From Sphingobium sp. Z007 (GTDB lineage: Bacteria > Pseudomonadota > Alphaproteobacteria > Sphingomonadales > Sphingomonadaceae), in assembly GCF_900013425.1 (NCBI RefSeq), contig NZ_FBXK01000001.1:990501-1054500 (forward strand): DNA of 64,000 nucleotides, read 5' to 3'. The notes beneath the pieces were generated by a model that saw only the letters and a program-made list of their open reading frames with translations, made no database searches and was not told where the DNA came from. The first letter of the stretch is position 1. Every line of letters begins with the position of its first letter. Position numbers and translations under genes: made by a program. This document shows positions 8,827 to 18,258 of this stretch, in pieces.

Positions 8827-9995
8827 TACCAACCTCCTTTGATGGTGACTCACGTGGGGGGATTCCCAAAGCGATGAATTTCTGAATCTATGGGTGCCGG
8901 TTGGAGGGCATTGCCATGGGTGTAGCGATTGGATTGCGGGACAACTTTGATGCGGCCGGCTTGAGACGGCTGGCGCGCGCGACCAGAAGCGCGAACCAGG
9001 GTCGTAGGCTGCTGGCGTTAGCGGAAATTTATGATGGCGGGAGCCGCAGCGATGCGGCGCGGATCGGCGGGGTAACATTGCAGATCGTGCGCGACTGGGT
9101 CGTGCGATTCAATGATCGAGGTCCTGATGGGCTCCTTGATGGCAAGGCACCGGGCAAGCCTCCCTTGTTGAATGATGCCCAGCGCTTGGCTCTTGCAGAG
9201 ATCGTTGAAAGCGGCCCGATACCGGCGATCCATGGAGTTGTCCGCTGGCGACTGATCGATCTGGCGCGGTGGCTCCATGACGAGTTCGGGGTGTCCTTGA
9301 CGGAAACGACCGTGGGGCGGGAGTTGAAGAAGCTGGGCTATGTCAAACTGACGGCGCGTCCGCGCCATCATAGCCAGAACGAATATGCGATGGAGGACTT
9401 CAAAAAGGGGGCTTTGCAGCAGAGCTGGCAAAGATCAAAACCGCCCTCCCGCGCGGCACGCCGATAGAAGTCTGGTTTCAGGACGAAGCCCGCATTGGCC
9501 AGAAAAACAAGATTACCCGCCGCTGGGCCAGGCGCGGTACCCGTCCGTCGGCGCCGAAGGATCAGAGGACGAAATCAGCCTATATCTTTGGCGCCATCTG
9601 CCCAGAACTGGGCAAAGGGGCTGGCCTGATCCTTCCGTTCTGCAATACCCAGACCATGTCGCTGCACCTGGCGGAAATATCGCTCGCTATCCAACCAGGC
9701 GCCCATGGCGTGCTGCTGATGGATCAGGCCGGATGGCACATGACCGGGAAGCTGGAAGTGCCCGAGAATATCAGCATCGTTCCGCTGCCGCCGAAATGTC
9801 CTGAACTCAACCCGGTCGAAAATATCTGGCAGTTCATGCGCGATAACTGGCTATCAAACCGCATCTTCACATCCCACGACAACATCATAGACCTCTGCTG
9901 CGAAGCCTGGAAAAGACTCATCGATCAGCCGTGGCGCATCATGACAATCGGACGCCGCAAATGGGCACGTGGGTCGTGATCAATGCAGATTGGTA
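8827..9995 (+). mobile_element. IS630-family insertion sequence
   Basis: About 1.17 kb. Its ends are inverted: the left end reads TACCAACCTCCTTTGATGG and the complement of the right end reads TACCAATCTGCATTGATCA, with further matching to CACGTG. TTA flanks both sides (8824-8826, 9996-9998); IS630 elements duplicate a TA, contained in this. One transposase gene in two overlapping frames fills it. The host reading frame is restored if the element and one copy of the flank are removed, which confirms the boundaries. Confidence 0.88.
8916..9979 (+). CDS. IS630-family transposase, two frames joined by probable -1 frameshift
   Basis: ATG 8916 follows GGAGG (8903-8907). The first frame (to 9467) holds the helix-turn-helix DNA-binding part: DGGSRSDAARIGG, then DGLLDGKAPGKPP and WLHDEFGVSLTETTVGRELK. 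The catalytic DDE part lies in the -1 frame from about 9410 to TGA 9979: VWFQDEARIG (first Asp), LLMDQAGWH (second Asp) and PELNPVENIW (Glu). The overlap holds A AAG GGG at 9404-9410, a classic shifty heptamer in the right phase for a -1 slip, so the split looks programmed and not broken. The fused product is about 355 residues, normal for IS630. Confidence 0.82.
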
Positions 9996-10127
9996 TTAGT
10001 TCGGGAGATTTCGGGCGCAGCTCCGGCCGAAAGACGCCTGGCGGCAGCGATTGACGCCGGCTTCGCACGCCGCGGCTTTCTTCGTGGAACAGCGCTCGCG
10101 CGGCGCTGTCCGGGGAGCAAAAATTAG

Positions 10128-10621
10128 CGACGAAAGCTGACGCTATTGAATTCGACGCCTCTGTGTGAGGCTGCGCATTATCTCTTGAACTATGGCATTG
10201 CAGGGTAATGGGCCGGGGCGAGAATAACGAAAAGCTACTCGGGCCAGAAACAACCTATATTATTGCTTCCATGCAAGGTGACGGCGGCGCAACCGATCAA
10301 AGTGCCGGGTCACCTTTCGTGTGACCCTGGCTGATATCACCATAGGCCACAATTGTGGGGATTGAAACGGGACACCAATTCGAGGCTCACTTCTTAACGA
10401 CCGCCCGATCGGCAAAGTAATTTTTCGCGTCGGAGTGCTCGGCATCACGCGCCATCAGTTTCTGTGTTGTGCACCAGCTTAGCAAACCGCTCCTCGGTAT
10501 CTTTTGATTCTTGCTTGAAGTTTGGGGGAGCTACAGCCTGATATGCGGCTTAGGTGTAGGACCGGTCCAGCGGCGGCGGGCAAGGAGCGGGTTATCTCTG
10601 CGTAATGCTGAGGTTCCATAT
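10128..10621. other. gene-free gap with one hairpin
   Basis: Between the IS-split gene and the efflux operon I find no supportable gene. A 7-base inverted repeat GGGTCAC/GTGACCC (10307-10313 and 10321-10327) is the clearest structure. A short leftward open frame at 10260-10448 lacks a ribosome site and resembles nothing I know. Confidence 0.5.
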
Positions 10622-10635
10622 AATATGCAATTGCC
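10622..10635. promoter_or_regulatory. candidate MarR operator of the HlyD-DHA2-OMF operon
   Basis: AATATGCAATTGCC, containing the palindrome GCAATTGC (10627-10634). A closely similar sequence (AATATGCAAT then CATTGCC, 20751-20767) lies in front of the marR gene of the second efflux operon. The shared sequence suggests one MarR protein, the product of 20234-20716, controls both pumps. If it acts as an operator this close to 10648, translation more likely starts at 10696. Confidence 0.4.
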
Positions 10636-10695
10636 GATCACTCCTTAATGCTGCAAGACAGAACCACACCGCGCAACATTGGGATTGTAATTTAT

Positions 10696-11844
10696 ATGGC
10701 GGACAAGTCGGCCACTGTTTCGTCGGATTCTGAGAGCCTCGGCGAATCTGCGGTGTCGCCGCTTAAATCGCCGCGCGTTCGCCTCGCGATGCTCATTGGC
10801 GCGATCCTGCTGCTCATCGGTGGCTTTGTCTGGTACTTGGATCATCAGAACCGGGGCCGATACATGCAGGTGACCGACAACGCCTATGTTGCGGCAGATT
10901 CCGTCATCACAGCGCCCAAGATCGCCGGATATGTTCAACGGGTGTTCGTTATCGAGAATCAGACGGTTCGGCAGGGGCAGTCTCTGGCTGAACTCGATCC
11001 CCGCGAATATCGGGCGCAGACCGAACAGATTACCAGCCAGATCGAAACGGCAACGGCTGCGGGGGATACGACGCGCTCTCAGATTTCCGAACAGCAGGCA
11101 ACCATAGCGCAAGCGCAAGCCCAGCTCAACGCGGCGCGCGCCGAGGCTGCTTTCGCCGCACAGCAGGTTACGCGATATCAGCCGCTTGCCGCATCAGGCG
11201 CTGAGCCAGGGGAGCGTTTCGCGCAGCTTCAGACGCAGGCACGACAAGCTCGCGAGCGAACCAATGCTGCGCAGGCGGCGCTGATCGCCGCGCAACGGCG
11301 TGTCGGTACACTGGGCGCGCAGGTGCGTCAGGCCCAGTCGCAAGCAGAGGCCGCGCGTGCCCAACTCAAGGTAGCGCGCGTCAACGTCGAATCGACAGTG
11401 CTCAAGGCTGCAATCAATGGCCGTGTGGGCGATCTGGCTGTCCGTGTCGGGCAATTCGTGCAGCCCGGCACACGCATGATGACACTGGTTCCTGTCGATC
11501 GATTGTTCATTGAGGCGAACTTCAAGGAAACTCAACTGGGGCTTATGCGCGTCGGCCAGCCTGTTGGCATCGAAATCGATGCGCTCCCTGGCGTCGAACT
11601 GACCGGGCGTATTGCCAGTGTCGCTCCTGGCACGGGCGCCCAATTCTCGGTGCTCCCCCCCCAGAATGCGACCGGAAACTTCACAAAGATCGTACAGCGC
11701 GTGCCTGTACGCATTGCAATCGATGCTCCTCTCGAAGTGCGCACGCTCCTTGTGCCGGGAATGTCGGTTGGAGTAACGGTCGATACGCGTTCAGCCAGAG
11801 GAGAGATGGATCGACTCCGTCAGGCCGTAAGCCGGAAGCGTTGA
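10696..11844 (+). CDS. HlyD/EmrA-type membrane-fusion protein
   Basis: 382 residues. A cytoplasmic head (1-30), one membrane helix (about 33-52) and the HlyD/biotinyl-lipoyl core starting VTDNAYVAADSVITAPKIAG. A long coiled-coil hairpin (about 110-235, rich in QAQAQLNAARAEA repeats) and a beta-barrel end follow. This is the EmrA type that links a major-facilitator pump to an outer-membrane channel. The frame is open back to ATG 10648, but that start lies 13 bases after the candidate operator. Neither start has a strong ribosome site. It is followed by its pump gene (4-base overlap) and outer-membrane factor. Confidence 0.88.
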   Translation: MADKSATVSSDSESLGESAVSPLKSPRVRLAMLIGAILLLIGGFVWYLDHQNRGRYMQVTDNAYVAADSVITAPKIAGYVQRVFVIENQTVRQGQSLAELDPREYRAQTEQITSQIETATAAGDTTRSQISEQQATIAQAQAQLNAARAEAAFAAQQVTRYQPLAASGAEPGERFAQLQTQARQARERTNAAQAALIAAQRRVGTLGAQVRQAQSQAEAARAQLKVARVNVESTVLKAAINGRVGDLAVRVGQFVQPGTRMMTLVPVDRLFIEANFKETQLGLMRVGQPVGIEIDALPGVELTGRIASVAPGTGAQFSVLPPQNATGNFTKIVQRVPVRIAIDAPLEVRTLLVPGMSVGVTVDTRSARGEMDRLRQAVSRKR

Positions 11845-13403
11845 CAGTGGTCACGGTCACAGCATCTCCAGACGCAGCTCGTTCCGCGCGTGCGGACTTG
11901 ACCGCTTGGATCGCTGTTGCTGCCGGCTCGCTCGGCGCACTGCTGGCGACCCTCGACATCTCGATCGTCAACTCGGCACTGCCAACGATCCAAGGCGAAA
12001 TCGGAGCAACCGGCACTGAGGGAACGTGGATCGCCACCGCCTTTCTCGTTGCCGAGATCGTCGTCATTCCGCTGAGCGCCTGGCTGGAACGGCTTTTGGG
12101 ACTGAGAACCCTCCTTCTCATTTCCGTGACTGCCTTTACCGGGTTCTCCATCCTATGCGGCATCGCCACCGACCTTATGACGATGATCATCGGACGAACC
12201 GGGCAGGGCCTTATGGGAGGGCTGCTGATACCCACCGCCATGACGATTGTCGCAAAGCGACTCCCGCCATCCCAGCAGCCCATCGGGATGGCCCTTTTCG
12301 GAATGACCGTAATCTTGGGACCCGTTCTTGGCCCCTTGCTCGGTGGCTGGCTGACGGAAAATTTGAGCTGGCACTATGCCTTCTTCGTCAATGTTCCGGT
12401 CTGCGGGATACTCCTCTTGCTCCTGTTGCTCGGACTGCCGCACGAACGTACGAATTGGGTCTATCTTCGCGAGGCCGACTGGTTGGGTATTATAGGCCTG
12501 ATCCTTGGCCTTGGAGGACTGACGATCGTGCTCGAGGAGGGGCACCGTGAAGACTGGTTCGAATCGACGCTTATCATCCGGCTGACGTTTATAACCGTAG
12601 CAGGGTTTGTGATGTTGGCGATCGGACAGATCTGGGCAGCAAAGCCCGTCCTTAAGCTGCGAATCGTCATGAGCAGACAGTTCGGCAGCGTCGTTATCAT
12701 GGCGCTAGCGCTGGGCATGGTGATGTACGGATCGACCTTCGTCATCCCGCAGTTCCTGTCGCTTATCGCCGACTATAATGCCCTCGAGACCGGACAGGTC
12801 ATCTTTCTCATGGGCGTTCCTGCCTTCTTTGTGATGCCGTTCGTGCCGTTTCTGATGCGGGTTGTCGACATCAGGCTGGCCGTTGGCGCTGGCCTCGCGC
12901 TTATGGCTGCTAGCTGCTTTGTGAACACCAGTCTCACGGTGGAATCCGCAGGCGAAGCCTTTACTACCGGTCAGCTGCTGCGCGGGGTGGGGATGATCTT
13001 TGTCATGCTGTTTCTGAACCAGGCCGCCATTACCTCAGTCAGCAAGGAGGATGCTGGAGATGCCTCAGGCATCTTCAATGCTGCGCGAAACCTCGGTGGC
13101 TCATTCGCTCTGGCGGCCCTGACGTCGTTCCAGGACCAGCGTATGTCACTCCACAGCCAACGGATGGAGGAAACCCTGTGGGCAAACAATCCAAGCGTGC
13201 AGGAGTATATCGCGGGGATGTCTCATACTCTGGGAAATATGGACGCGGGCCTTCAGTCGCTCGCTGGCACAATTCAGCAGCAGGCGTTCGTCATGACCTA
13301 TAACGACATATTCTTGACGATGGCGGTAGCGACTTTTGTGACGCTTCCGTTCGTGTTTTTCCTTCGCCCGCTCCCCAAGGGGATGTCGCTGACGATGCAT
13401 TGA
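11841..13403 (+). CDS. DHA2-family (EmrB-like) multidrug efflux transporter
   Basis: 520 residues from TTG 11841 (GTG 11847 possible), overlapping the membrane-fusion gene stop. It has the 14-helix major-facilitator layout with DHA2 signatures: LATLDISIVNSALPTIQGEIG in helix 1 (motif D1), the GRTGQGLMGGLLIPTAM region, and motif C VILGPVLGPLLGGWL. It is a proton-driven exporter of hydrophobic drugs or organic acids, working with the flanking HlyD protein and outer-membrane factor as an EmrAB-TolC-type tripartite pump. Substrate not deducible. Confidence 0.9.
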   Translation: MTVVTVTASPDAARSARADLTAWIAVAAGSLGALLATLDISIVNSALPTIQGEIGATGTEGTWIATAFLVAEIVVIPLSAWLERLLGLRTLLLISVTAFTGFSILCGIATDLMTMIIGRTGQGLMGGLLIPTAMTIVAKRLPPSQQPIGMALFGMTVILGPVLGPLLGGWLTENLSWHYAFFVNVPVCGILLLLLLLGLPHERTNWVYLREADWLGIIGLILGLGGLTIVLEEGHREDWFESTLIIRLTFITVAGFVMLAIGQIWAAKPVLKLRIVMSRQFGSVVIMALALGMVMYGSTFVIPQFLSLIADYNALETGQVIFLMGVPAFFVMPFVPFLMRVVDIRLAVGAGLALMAASCFVNTSLTVESAGEAFTTGQLLRGVGMIFVMLFLNQAAITSVSKEDAGDASGIFNAARNLGGSFALAALTSFQDQRMSLHSQRMEETLWANNPSVQEYIAGMSHTLGNMDAGLQSLAGTIQQQAFVMTYNDIFLTMAVATFVTLPFVFFLRPLPKGMSLTMH

Positions 13404-13410
13404 GGTGGTA

Positions 13411-14898
13411 ATGGCAAAGTTAAGTGGTCTCATCCTTCCGCTGCTCCTTGGTGGATGTGTGGTCGGCCCGGACTATTCCGGACCACCAGAGCTCGGCCAA
13501 GCCGCGCCGCGGCCGACATTCGTTCGTCAACCAGCGGATGCGTCGACCAGCGAGCCCGAACTCGCCGAATGGTGGACGACGCTGCAAGATCCGGTTCTCG
13601 ATGAGCTCGAGCGGCGCACTCTTGTCGCGAATCCCTCGATTGATGTTGTGCAGGCCCGACTTCGCCAAGCCCGTGGGTCTGTACGCCAGGAGCGAGCAAA
13701 CCGCCTGCCGACGGCTGGTGCTCAGGGCGCGGCCATATTTGCTGATCTTCCCGGGATCGATCTCCAGGCCAGTCAAGGAAGTACTCTACCCACACCTGTT
13801 CCGGCACCTTCATCCGCCCAGGATGCGGACACGTCTCTGCGTTTCTACAACCTTGGTCTGAACGCAAACTGGGAAATAGATCTCGCGGGCGGGCAGGTGC
13901 GAAAAATCGAAGCGGCAAACGCACTGGCGGCGGCAGCGGCGTATAATGTTGCAGACGCAAAGGTTCAGCTCAGCGCTGAAGTCGCGCAGACCTATACCAA
14001 TCTTCGTGACCGGCAGCAGCGCGCCGCTGCTTTTCGGGGAGGTCTCGACCTTCAGCGCCAGCAACTCGCCCTAGCCCGGCAGCGTTTCGGGCAAGGCACA
14101 ATCCCGGCCTTCACTGTCGGCCAAGCGAACCGCGCGGTTCAGGCCACGATCAGCGATCTCGCCGCGGCCGATGCTGAGATCGAAATATATATGAATGCGC
14201 TAGCGGTTCTCGCCGGTGAAGCGCCGGGATCTCTCGATCCGCTATTGACGCCACGGCGCGATATCCCGATCCCCCCTGCGCGGGTGTCGATCGGAGACCC
14301 TTCGGCGCTCATGCGCCGTCGTCCCGACATCCGCGCTGCGGAGCGCAATCTCGCCGCCACAACCTCCCGGATAGGGGTCGCGGAAGCAGCTCGTTTTCCG
14401 AAAATCAGCTTCATGGGGATTCTCGGGATTGGCGGCACGTCCATCGGAGACCTGGTAGATCTGGGCAATATTTCCAACATCGCCGTCCCTCAGCTGCAAT
14501 GGGGCTTGCTCGATTTTGGACGAACGTCAGCGGCGATAGCGCAGGCACGCTCTGGTCGCGATGAAGCCGAGGCACAATATAGGCAGGTAGTGCTCGGCGC
14601 GCTTGAGGACGCGGAGACGTCGCTTGCGCGCTTTGCACAGCAAAGGCGAAACGTCGCCGCATTTGCCGAAATCAAGCGGTCCGCAGATGAAGCGGCAACG
14701 CTGATGCGGCAGCGCTATGCGCGGCAGGTCATTTCGAGAGGCGACACTCTTGAGGCTGACCGCCAGCAGCGGCTTGCAGAGGCAAACCTGCACAGTGCGG
14801 TTGCGGCCCTCACCGCCAGCTATGTTGCCATACAGAAGTCGCTTGGACTGGGATGGACAGAAGCTGGGAGTCAAGCTTCAGCCCTTATGAGCAAATAA
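13411..14898 (+). CDS. NodT-type outer-membrane efflux lipoprotein
   Basis: 495 residues from ATG 13411, chosen because GAGG precedes it at proper distance; GTG 13405 is alternative. Lipobox LLGGC gives a lipid-anchored N-terminus, followed by VGPDYSGPP, the usual NodT opening. WWTTLQDPVLDELERR and two TolC-like repeats (...LMRRRPDIRAAERNLAATTSRIGVAEAARFPKI... as the second-repeat landmark) complete the family pattern. It is the outer-membrane channel of the upstream HlyD-DHA2 pump, 7 bases after its stop. Length is normal. Confidence 0.9.
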   Translation: MAKLSGLILPLLLGGCVVGPDYSGPPELGQAAPRPTFVRQPADASTSEPELAEWWTTLQDPVLDELERRTLVANPSIDVVQARLRQARGSVRQERANRLPTAGAQGAAIFADLPGIDLQASQGSTLPTPVPAPSSAQDADTSLRFYNLGLNANWEIDLAGGQVRKIEAANALAAAAAYNVADAKVQLSAEVAQTYTNLRDRQQRAAAFRGGLDLQRQQLALARQRFGQGTIPAFTVGQANRAVQATISDLAAADAEIEIYMNALAVLAGEAPGSLDPLLTPRRDIPIPPARVSIGDPSALMRRRPDIRAAERNLAATTSRIGVAEAARFPKISFMGILGIGGTSIGDLVDLGNISNIAVPQLQWGLLDFGRTSAAIAQARSGRDEAEAQYRQVVLGALEDAETSLARFAQQRRNVAAFAEIKRSADEAATLMRQRYARQVISRGDTLEADRQQRLAEANLHSAVAALTASYVAIQKSLGLGWTEAGSQASALMSK

Positions 14899-15443
14899 TG
14901 ATGGTATCTGTCCGGACTTGCCAATACAAGAATCGGCGGCCCTGCCCACCGCCAATGATGACTTTTGGCACAGGGCAACCCGCCTGTTCGGCATCCATCC
15001 TGCTGCCCTTGCGATTATACAGAGTTTCGCGGGGTAACGCGCCCCGGGGCGATTGCGATGTCTTTGACGGGGGTTGCCCCCGATAGGATGAAATACGGAT
15101 TCACGACCGCATAGCCGGACGCAACATCGGACCGGAGACAACCACAGAGCAGTTTATCGGCCTCGAGGTGTGATTGAATAGAATTTCTGTCCGACGAAGA
15201 TCTATCCCGCGGGGAGTTGTCCTGACCGCGTATACGACCTTGTACCCGACAGACGGCATCACCCGCAGGCAGAAGATGGGGCCGCTTGTAAAACCAGCCA
15301 AGCTTACGACCTCACAACCATAGATCGACGAAGATCGAAATTGCCTTGACCGTGATGCGATTAAACAACCCACAAGTGCATCATTGGCGAGCATCGTGCC
15401 GAATTGGATATCCATGAGGCGAGACCAACCCCACCACATGATC
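14899..15443. other. gap without genes; hairpin 15068-15082
   Basis: No supportable gene. A GC-rich hairpin (CGGGGG/CCCCCG with a TTG loop, 15068-15082) about 170 bases past the outer-membrane-factor stop could end that operon. The sequence looks like decayed DNA leading into the OMF relic at 15444. Confidence 0.4.
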
Positions 15444-15594
15444 AGGCTGCCGGGTGCCGAACACGCGCTTCGGCGATATCATTCGACGGGTTGGAGAACG
15501 GCGCCCGTCAAATCAGTTGATCGAGCAGCGGATCGTTCAATTCCCGCCACCATGGCGTCAGTTGCGGCGTGGAGGGGCACCGGGACCTGATCCG
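15444..15594 (-). pseudogene. relic of an outer-membrane efflux protein N-terminal region
   Basis: Reading leftward, one frame gives TPQLTPWWRELNDPLLDQLI, a TGA, then RAPFSNPSNDIAEARVR. This matches the start of NodT/OMF proteins (compare WWTTLQDPVLDELERR...NPSIDVVQARLRQARG in the intact gene at 13411-14898). The internal stop and lack of any downstream body show it is dead. It lies just downstream of the leftward efflux operon and is a third OMF copy in 4 kb. Confidence 0.5.
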
Positions 15595-15689
15595 TCAGCA
15601 CAAAGGATACCTATCGAGGCGGGGCTGCTCCTCTGTAATTCGGCCCCATCAAACATCCGCGGAGCGTACGCCTCGCGAAGGCTCGGTCA

Positions 15690-17130
15690 TCATGGCCCCG
15701 CCATCCCTCCTTCCCAGCCGCCGCCGAGCGCAAGGAACAGCCGAACGCGATCCGAGGCGATGGACGCATCCGAGGCCGCCAGCGCCGCTTCGGTTGTGGC
15801 AAGGCTTCGCTGCGCGTCGAGCAGTTCAAGGCCTGTTCCAAGACCGCCCCCGGTTATCCGGGCCTGGAGCCCGGAAGCCCTCCGGCTCTCTTCGCGCGCG
15901 CCTGAGCTTTGCATTCTGGTCCAGATCACGGGCATAGGTGCTGAGGACCGTCTCGGTTTCGCGGAGAGCTGCGAGGACGCTGCCGTCAAATGCCGCCAGC
16001 GTCGCGCGCGCCGCTGCATCGCTTTCCGCGATCCGCGCCCTGGCGACGCGTCGGTTCGGGAAGGACCACGAGATGAGCGGGCCGAAGCTGAACCGCAACG
16101 CCGAATCGTCGACCAGCCCGCCCACGCTCCGCGAGGTCGTGCCGAGCGATGCGCCGAGGCTGACGCTCGGATAGAGGTCCGCCGTCGCCACTCCGATGCG
16201 CGCCGTCGCAGCCGCGAGCCGGCGTTCAGCTTCGCGGATGTCAGGCCGGCGCCGGATCAGCGCCATACCGTCGCCAATCGGCAGGGGGCGGTCGACGGAA
16301 GGGATGATCCGGCAGGTCGCGAGATTGGGCGGATAATCTTCGGGCGTCCGGCCGAGCAGCACGGCAAGACTGAATAGTGCAGCTTTGCGGCCTGCCTCGA
16401 TCGGCGGCAGCGCTGCCTCGAGCTGAGCCAGGAGCGCGCGCGAGCGGGTGGCGTCGAGGTGCGTGTAGAGGCCGGCGCGCACGCCTCTTTCGGTGAGGGC
16501 GAGGCTTTGCCGCTGCAGTTCGACCGAATGGCGCGCAACGGTCATCCGCGCGCCGGCCGCGCAGGCATCTCCATAGGCGCCGACCACTCCGGCCACGACC
16601 GTCGTGCGCGCAAGGTCATAGGCGGCGGCCTGCGCTTCCGCATCGGCCTGCGCGGCTTCGATCGTGCGCCGAATCCGGCCCACGACGTCGAGTTCATAGG
16701 ATATGCCGACGCCGGCGTCGAATGTCGCATGGGTCCCGTTGGGCGAGCCGAGACCGAGATTGGACGGCTCGCCCACCGATACGCCGCCCGCCGTGGAAGT
16801 CTGGACGCCCGCGCCGGCCTCGACCTCCTGGACAATCGCGCGCGCGCGTTCGAGATTGGCCGCCGCGACCCTGAGGTCGGTGTTTGCCTCGATCGCTTCC
16901 TGGACCAGCGCATCGAACTGGGGAATAGCGTAGAGGCGCCACCAGCGCTGGGGCAAGGGTTCAGCCGAATAGGCGGGCGATTTTCCTTCGGCAAAGCTTG
17001 CGGGCCGATCCGAGATGCCTGCGGGCAAGGGCGGCGCCCGATAGCTGGGGCCGACCGTGCCACAGCCAGCGAGCATCAGCGCGCCCATCAGTCCGAGCGG
17101 CCTTTTCGTTCCGACGCGCCCCATCGTCAT
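15690..17130 (-). pseudogene. NodT-type outer-membrane efflux lipoprotein, frameshifted near the C-terminus
   Basis: From ATG 17130 the frame encodes a lipoprotein signal (LMLAGC), VGPSYRAPP, RWWRLYAIPQFDALVQEAI and the two OMF repeats (LIRRRPDIREAERRLAAATARIGV). At about 15893-15901 it leaves the family pattern and would stop at 15826. The conserved ending continues in another frame: SRRASGLQARITGG, LELLDAQRSLATTEAALAAS, DRVRLFLALGGGW, stopping at 15690. Two missing bases in the CGCGCGCGC run (15893-15901) restore one frame of about 480 residues. It could be slippage, real inactivation or an assembly error. It is the channel gene of the FUSC operon, overlapping the HlyD stop. Confidence 0.8.
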
Positions 17131-18035
17131 TCGCTCCGGCCGGGGCCGAGCGCATTTTCCGCGCCATTGAGCGTCACGGTGACCGTCCGGCCCGCGATCA
17201 GATCGATGCCGGGCGGCACCTTGTCGATGGCGATCCGCACGGGGATGCGCTGGGCAAGACGGACCCAGCTGAAGGTGGGATTGACATTCGCGAGTAGCGT
17301 TCCGGACGCGGTCGTCCGTTCGCGATCGTCAATGCCCGCCGATCGGCCTTCAACATGGCCAGAAAGCGGCCTATCCTCGCCCATTACCCGGATCGTGACG
17401 CGGACGCCGGGGCGGATGTGCGAAAGCTTCGTCTCCTCGAAATAGCCGGCAACGTAGTAGCTGTCGGAATCGACCAGCGTCATCACGGGCTGCCCGGCGG
17501 CGGCATAGGCGCCGGGGCGGAGCGAGAAATTGGTGACGATGCCGTTGACCGGCGCACGCACCTCGGCGCGCGCCAGATTGATGCGGGCGAGATCGCGATC
17601 AGCGATCGCCTGGGCATAGCGTGCGCGGGCCTCCTCGGCGGTGGAGCGGCGGTCGTCACGTTGCTGCCCCGAGACGATATCAGAGAGGGCCTGATAGCGG
17701 CGGTTCTCCCGTTCGGCGGCGTTCAACGTTGCCCGTGCCGTGGCGACAGCGGCCTCGGCCTGCTCAACGGCATTGCGCAGCCGAACATGGTCGATGGTAA
17801 ACAGGATGTCGCCGCGCCTGACCACCTGGTTGTCGCGAACGTGGACCTGCTCGACCCGGCCCGACACGTCTGCCGCGAGAGGGACCACATCCGCCCTGAT
17901 CTTCCCGTCGCGCGTCTGTGGCGCGTAGGTGTAGTAATTATAGAGGTGCCAGAAGACGAACACGCCCGCACCCACCACCAGCAGGGTGAGCAAGGGCTTG
18001 AGCAGGCGGAGGAGGGTATCGCGATCTAGGGTCAT
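17127..18035 (-). CDS. HlyD/AaeA-type membrane-fusion protein
   Basis: 302 residues from ATG 18035 (an upstream ATG at 18062 would overlap the DUF1656 gene). One N-terminal membrane helix (about 12-30), then YAPQTRDGKIRADVVPLAADVSGRV, the lipoyl-like start, a short coiled coil (about 85-145) and a barrel domain with YYVAGYFEETKLSHIRPG. It is the AaeA/YibH type that partners FUSC pumps. It sits between DUF1656 and the OMF gene, as in aaeXAB-like operons, which export aromatic carboxylic acids in E. coli. Confidence 0.88.
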   Translation of the reverse strand: MTLDRDTLLRLLKPLLTLLVVGAGVFVFWHLYNYYTYAPQTRDGKIRADVVPLAADVSGRVEQVHVRDNQVVRRGDILFTIDHVRLRNAVEQAEAAVATARATLNAAERENRRYQALSDIVSGQQRDDRRSTAEEARARYAQAIADRDLARINLARAEVRAPVNGIVTNFSLRPGAYAAAGQPVMTLVDSDSYYVAGYFEETKLSHIRPGVRVTIRVMGEDRPLSGHVEGRSAGIDDRERTTASGTLLANVNPTFSWVRLAQRIPVRIAIDKVPPGIDLIAGRTVTVTLNGAENALGPGRSE

Positions 18036-18045
18036 GGCGGGCACT

Positions 18046-18258
18046 TCAGGATGCGGTGACAAGGCGTAGAGCCAGAAAGGCGGTGCCGGTCAGGATGAGG
18101 AGCAGGGCGGTGTCGAACAGCGGGCGCTGCCAGACGAGGCGGTAGAAGCTGATGGACTCGAGCACCCGCGACAGCAGCAGGCGCATCGCGAAGCCGAGGA
18201 TCGCGCAGAGGAGCAGCGGCGAAACGAACACGCCCGCGATGTCGATTTCGCCGATCAT
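18046..18258 (-). CDS. DUF1656 small membrane protein (AaeX-like)
   Basis: 70 residues with two membrane helices (about 8-30 and 48-68) and the conserved opening GEIDIAGVFVSPLLL. DUF1656 proteins accompany FUSC/AaeB pumps and HlyD partners; their role is unknown. Start ATG 18258 overlaps the FUSC stop by four bases (ATGA). Confidence 0.85.
   Translation of the reverse strand: MIGEIDIAGVFVSPLLLCAILGFAMRLLLSRVLESISFYRLVWQRPLFDTALLLILTGTAFLALRLVTAS

Larger units (their letters stand above)
8479..10127 (+). pseudogene. small exported-protein gene split by an IS630 insertion
   Basis: ATG 8479 opens a frame with a short signal peptide (cleavage after ALA, residue 12) and runs to the insertion after codon TTA at 8824-8826 (residue 116, ...IIPFRGL). 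On the far side of the IS the same frame resumes at GTT 9999 as VREISGAAPAERRLAAAIDAG and ends at TAG 10125-10127. Joined, they give 158 residues with no extra or missing base beyond the duplicated flanking bases. I do not recognise the family; the basic AERRLAAAIDAGFARRGFLRG tail may be membrane-proximal. As it stands, translation would read into the IS and stop around 8877. Confidence 0.8.

Noticed and set aside
10260..10448. 62-residue leftward open frame after the IS630
   Set aside because: Short, no ribosome site, no recognisable motif.
15233..15312. TACGACCT at 15233-15240 and 15305-15312 as further GntR sites
   Set aside because: Half-sites in decayed intergenic DNA without the second arm; they show that the 8-mer alone is not specific.
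15454..16377. 307-residue rightward frame over the OMF C-terminal region
   Set aside because: Arg/Pro-rich antisense of the OMF gene and its downstream DNA; no family resemblance.
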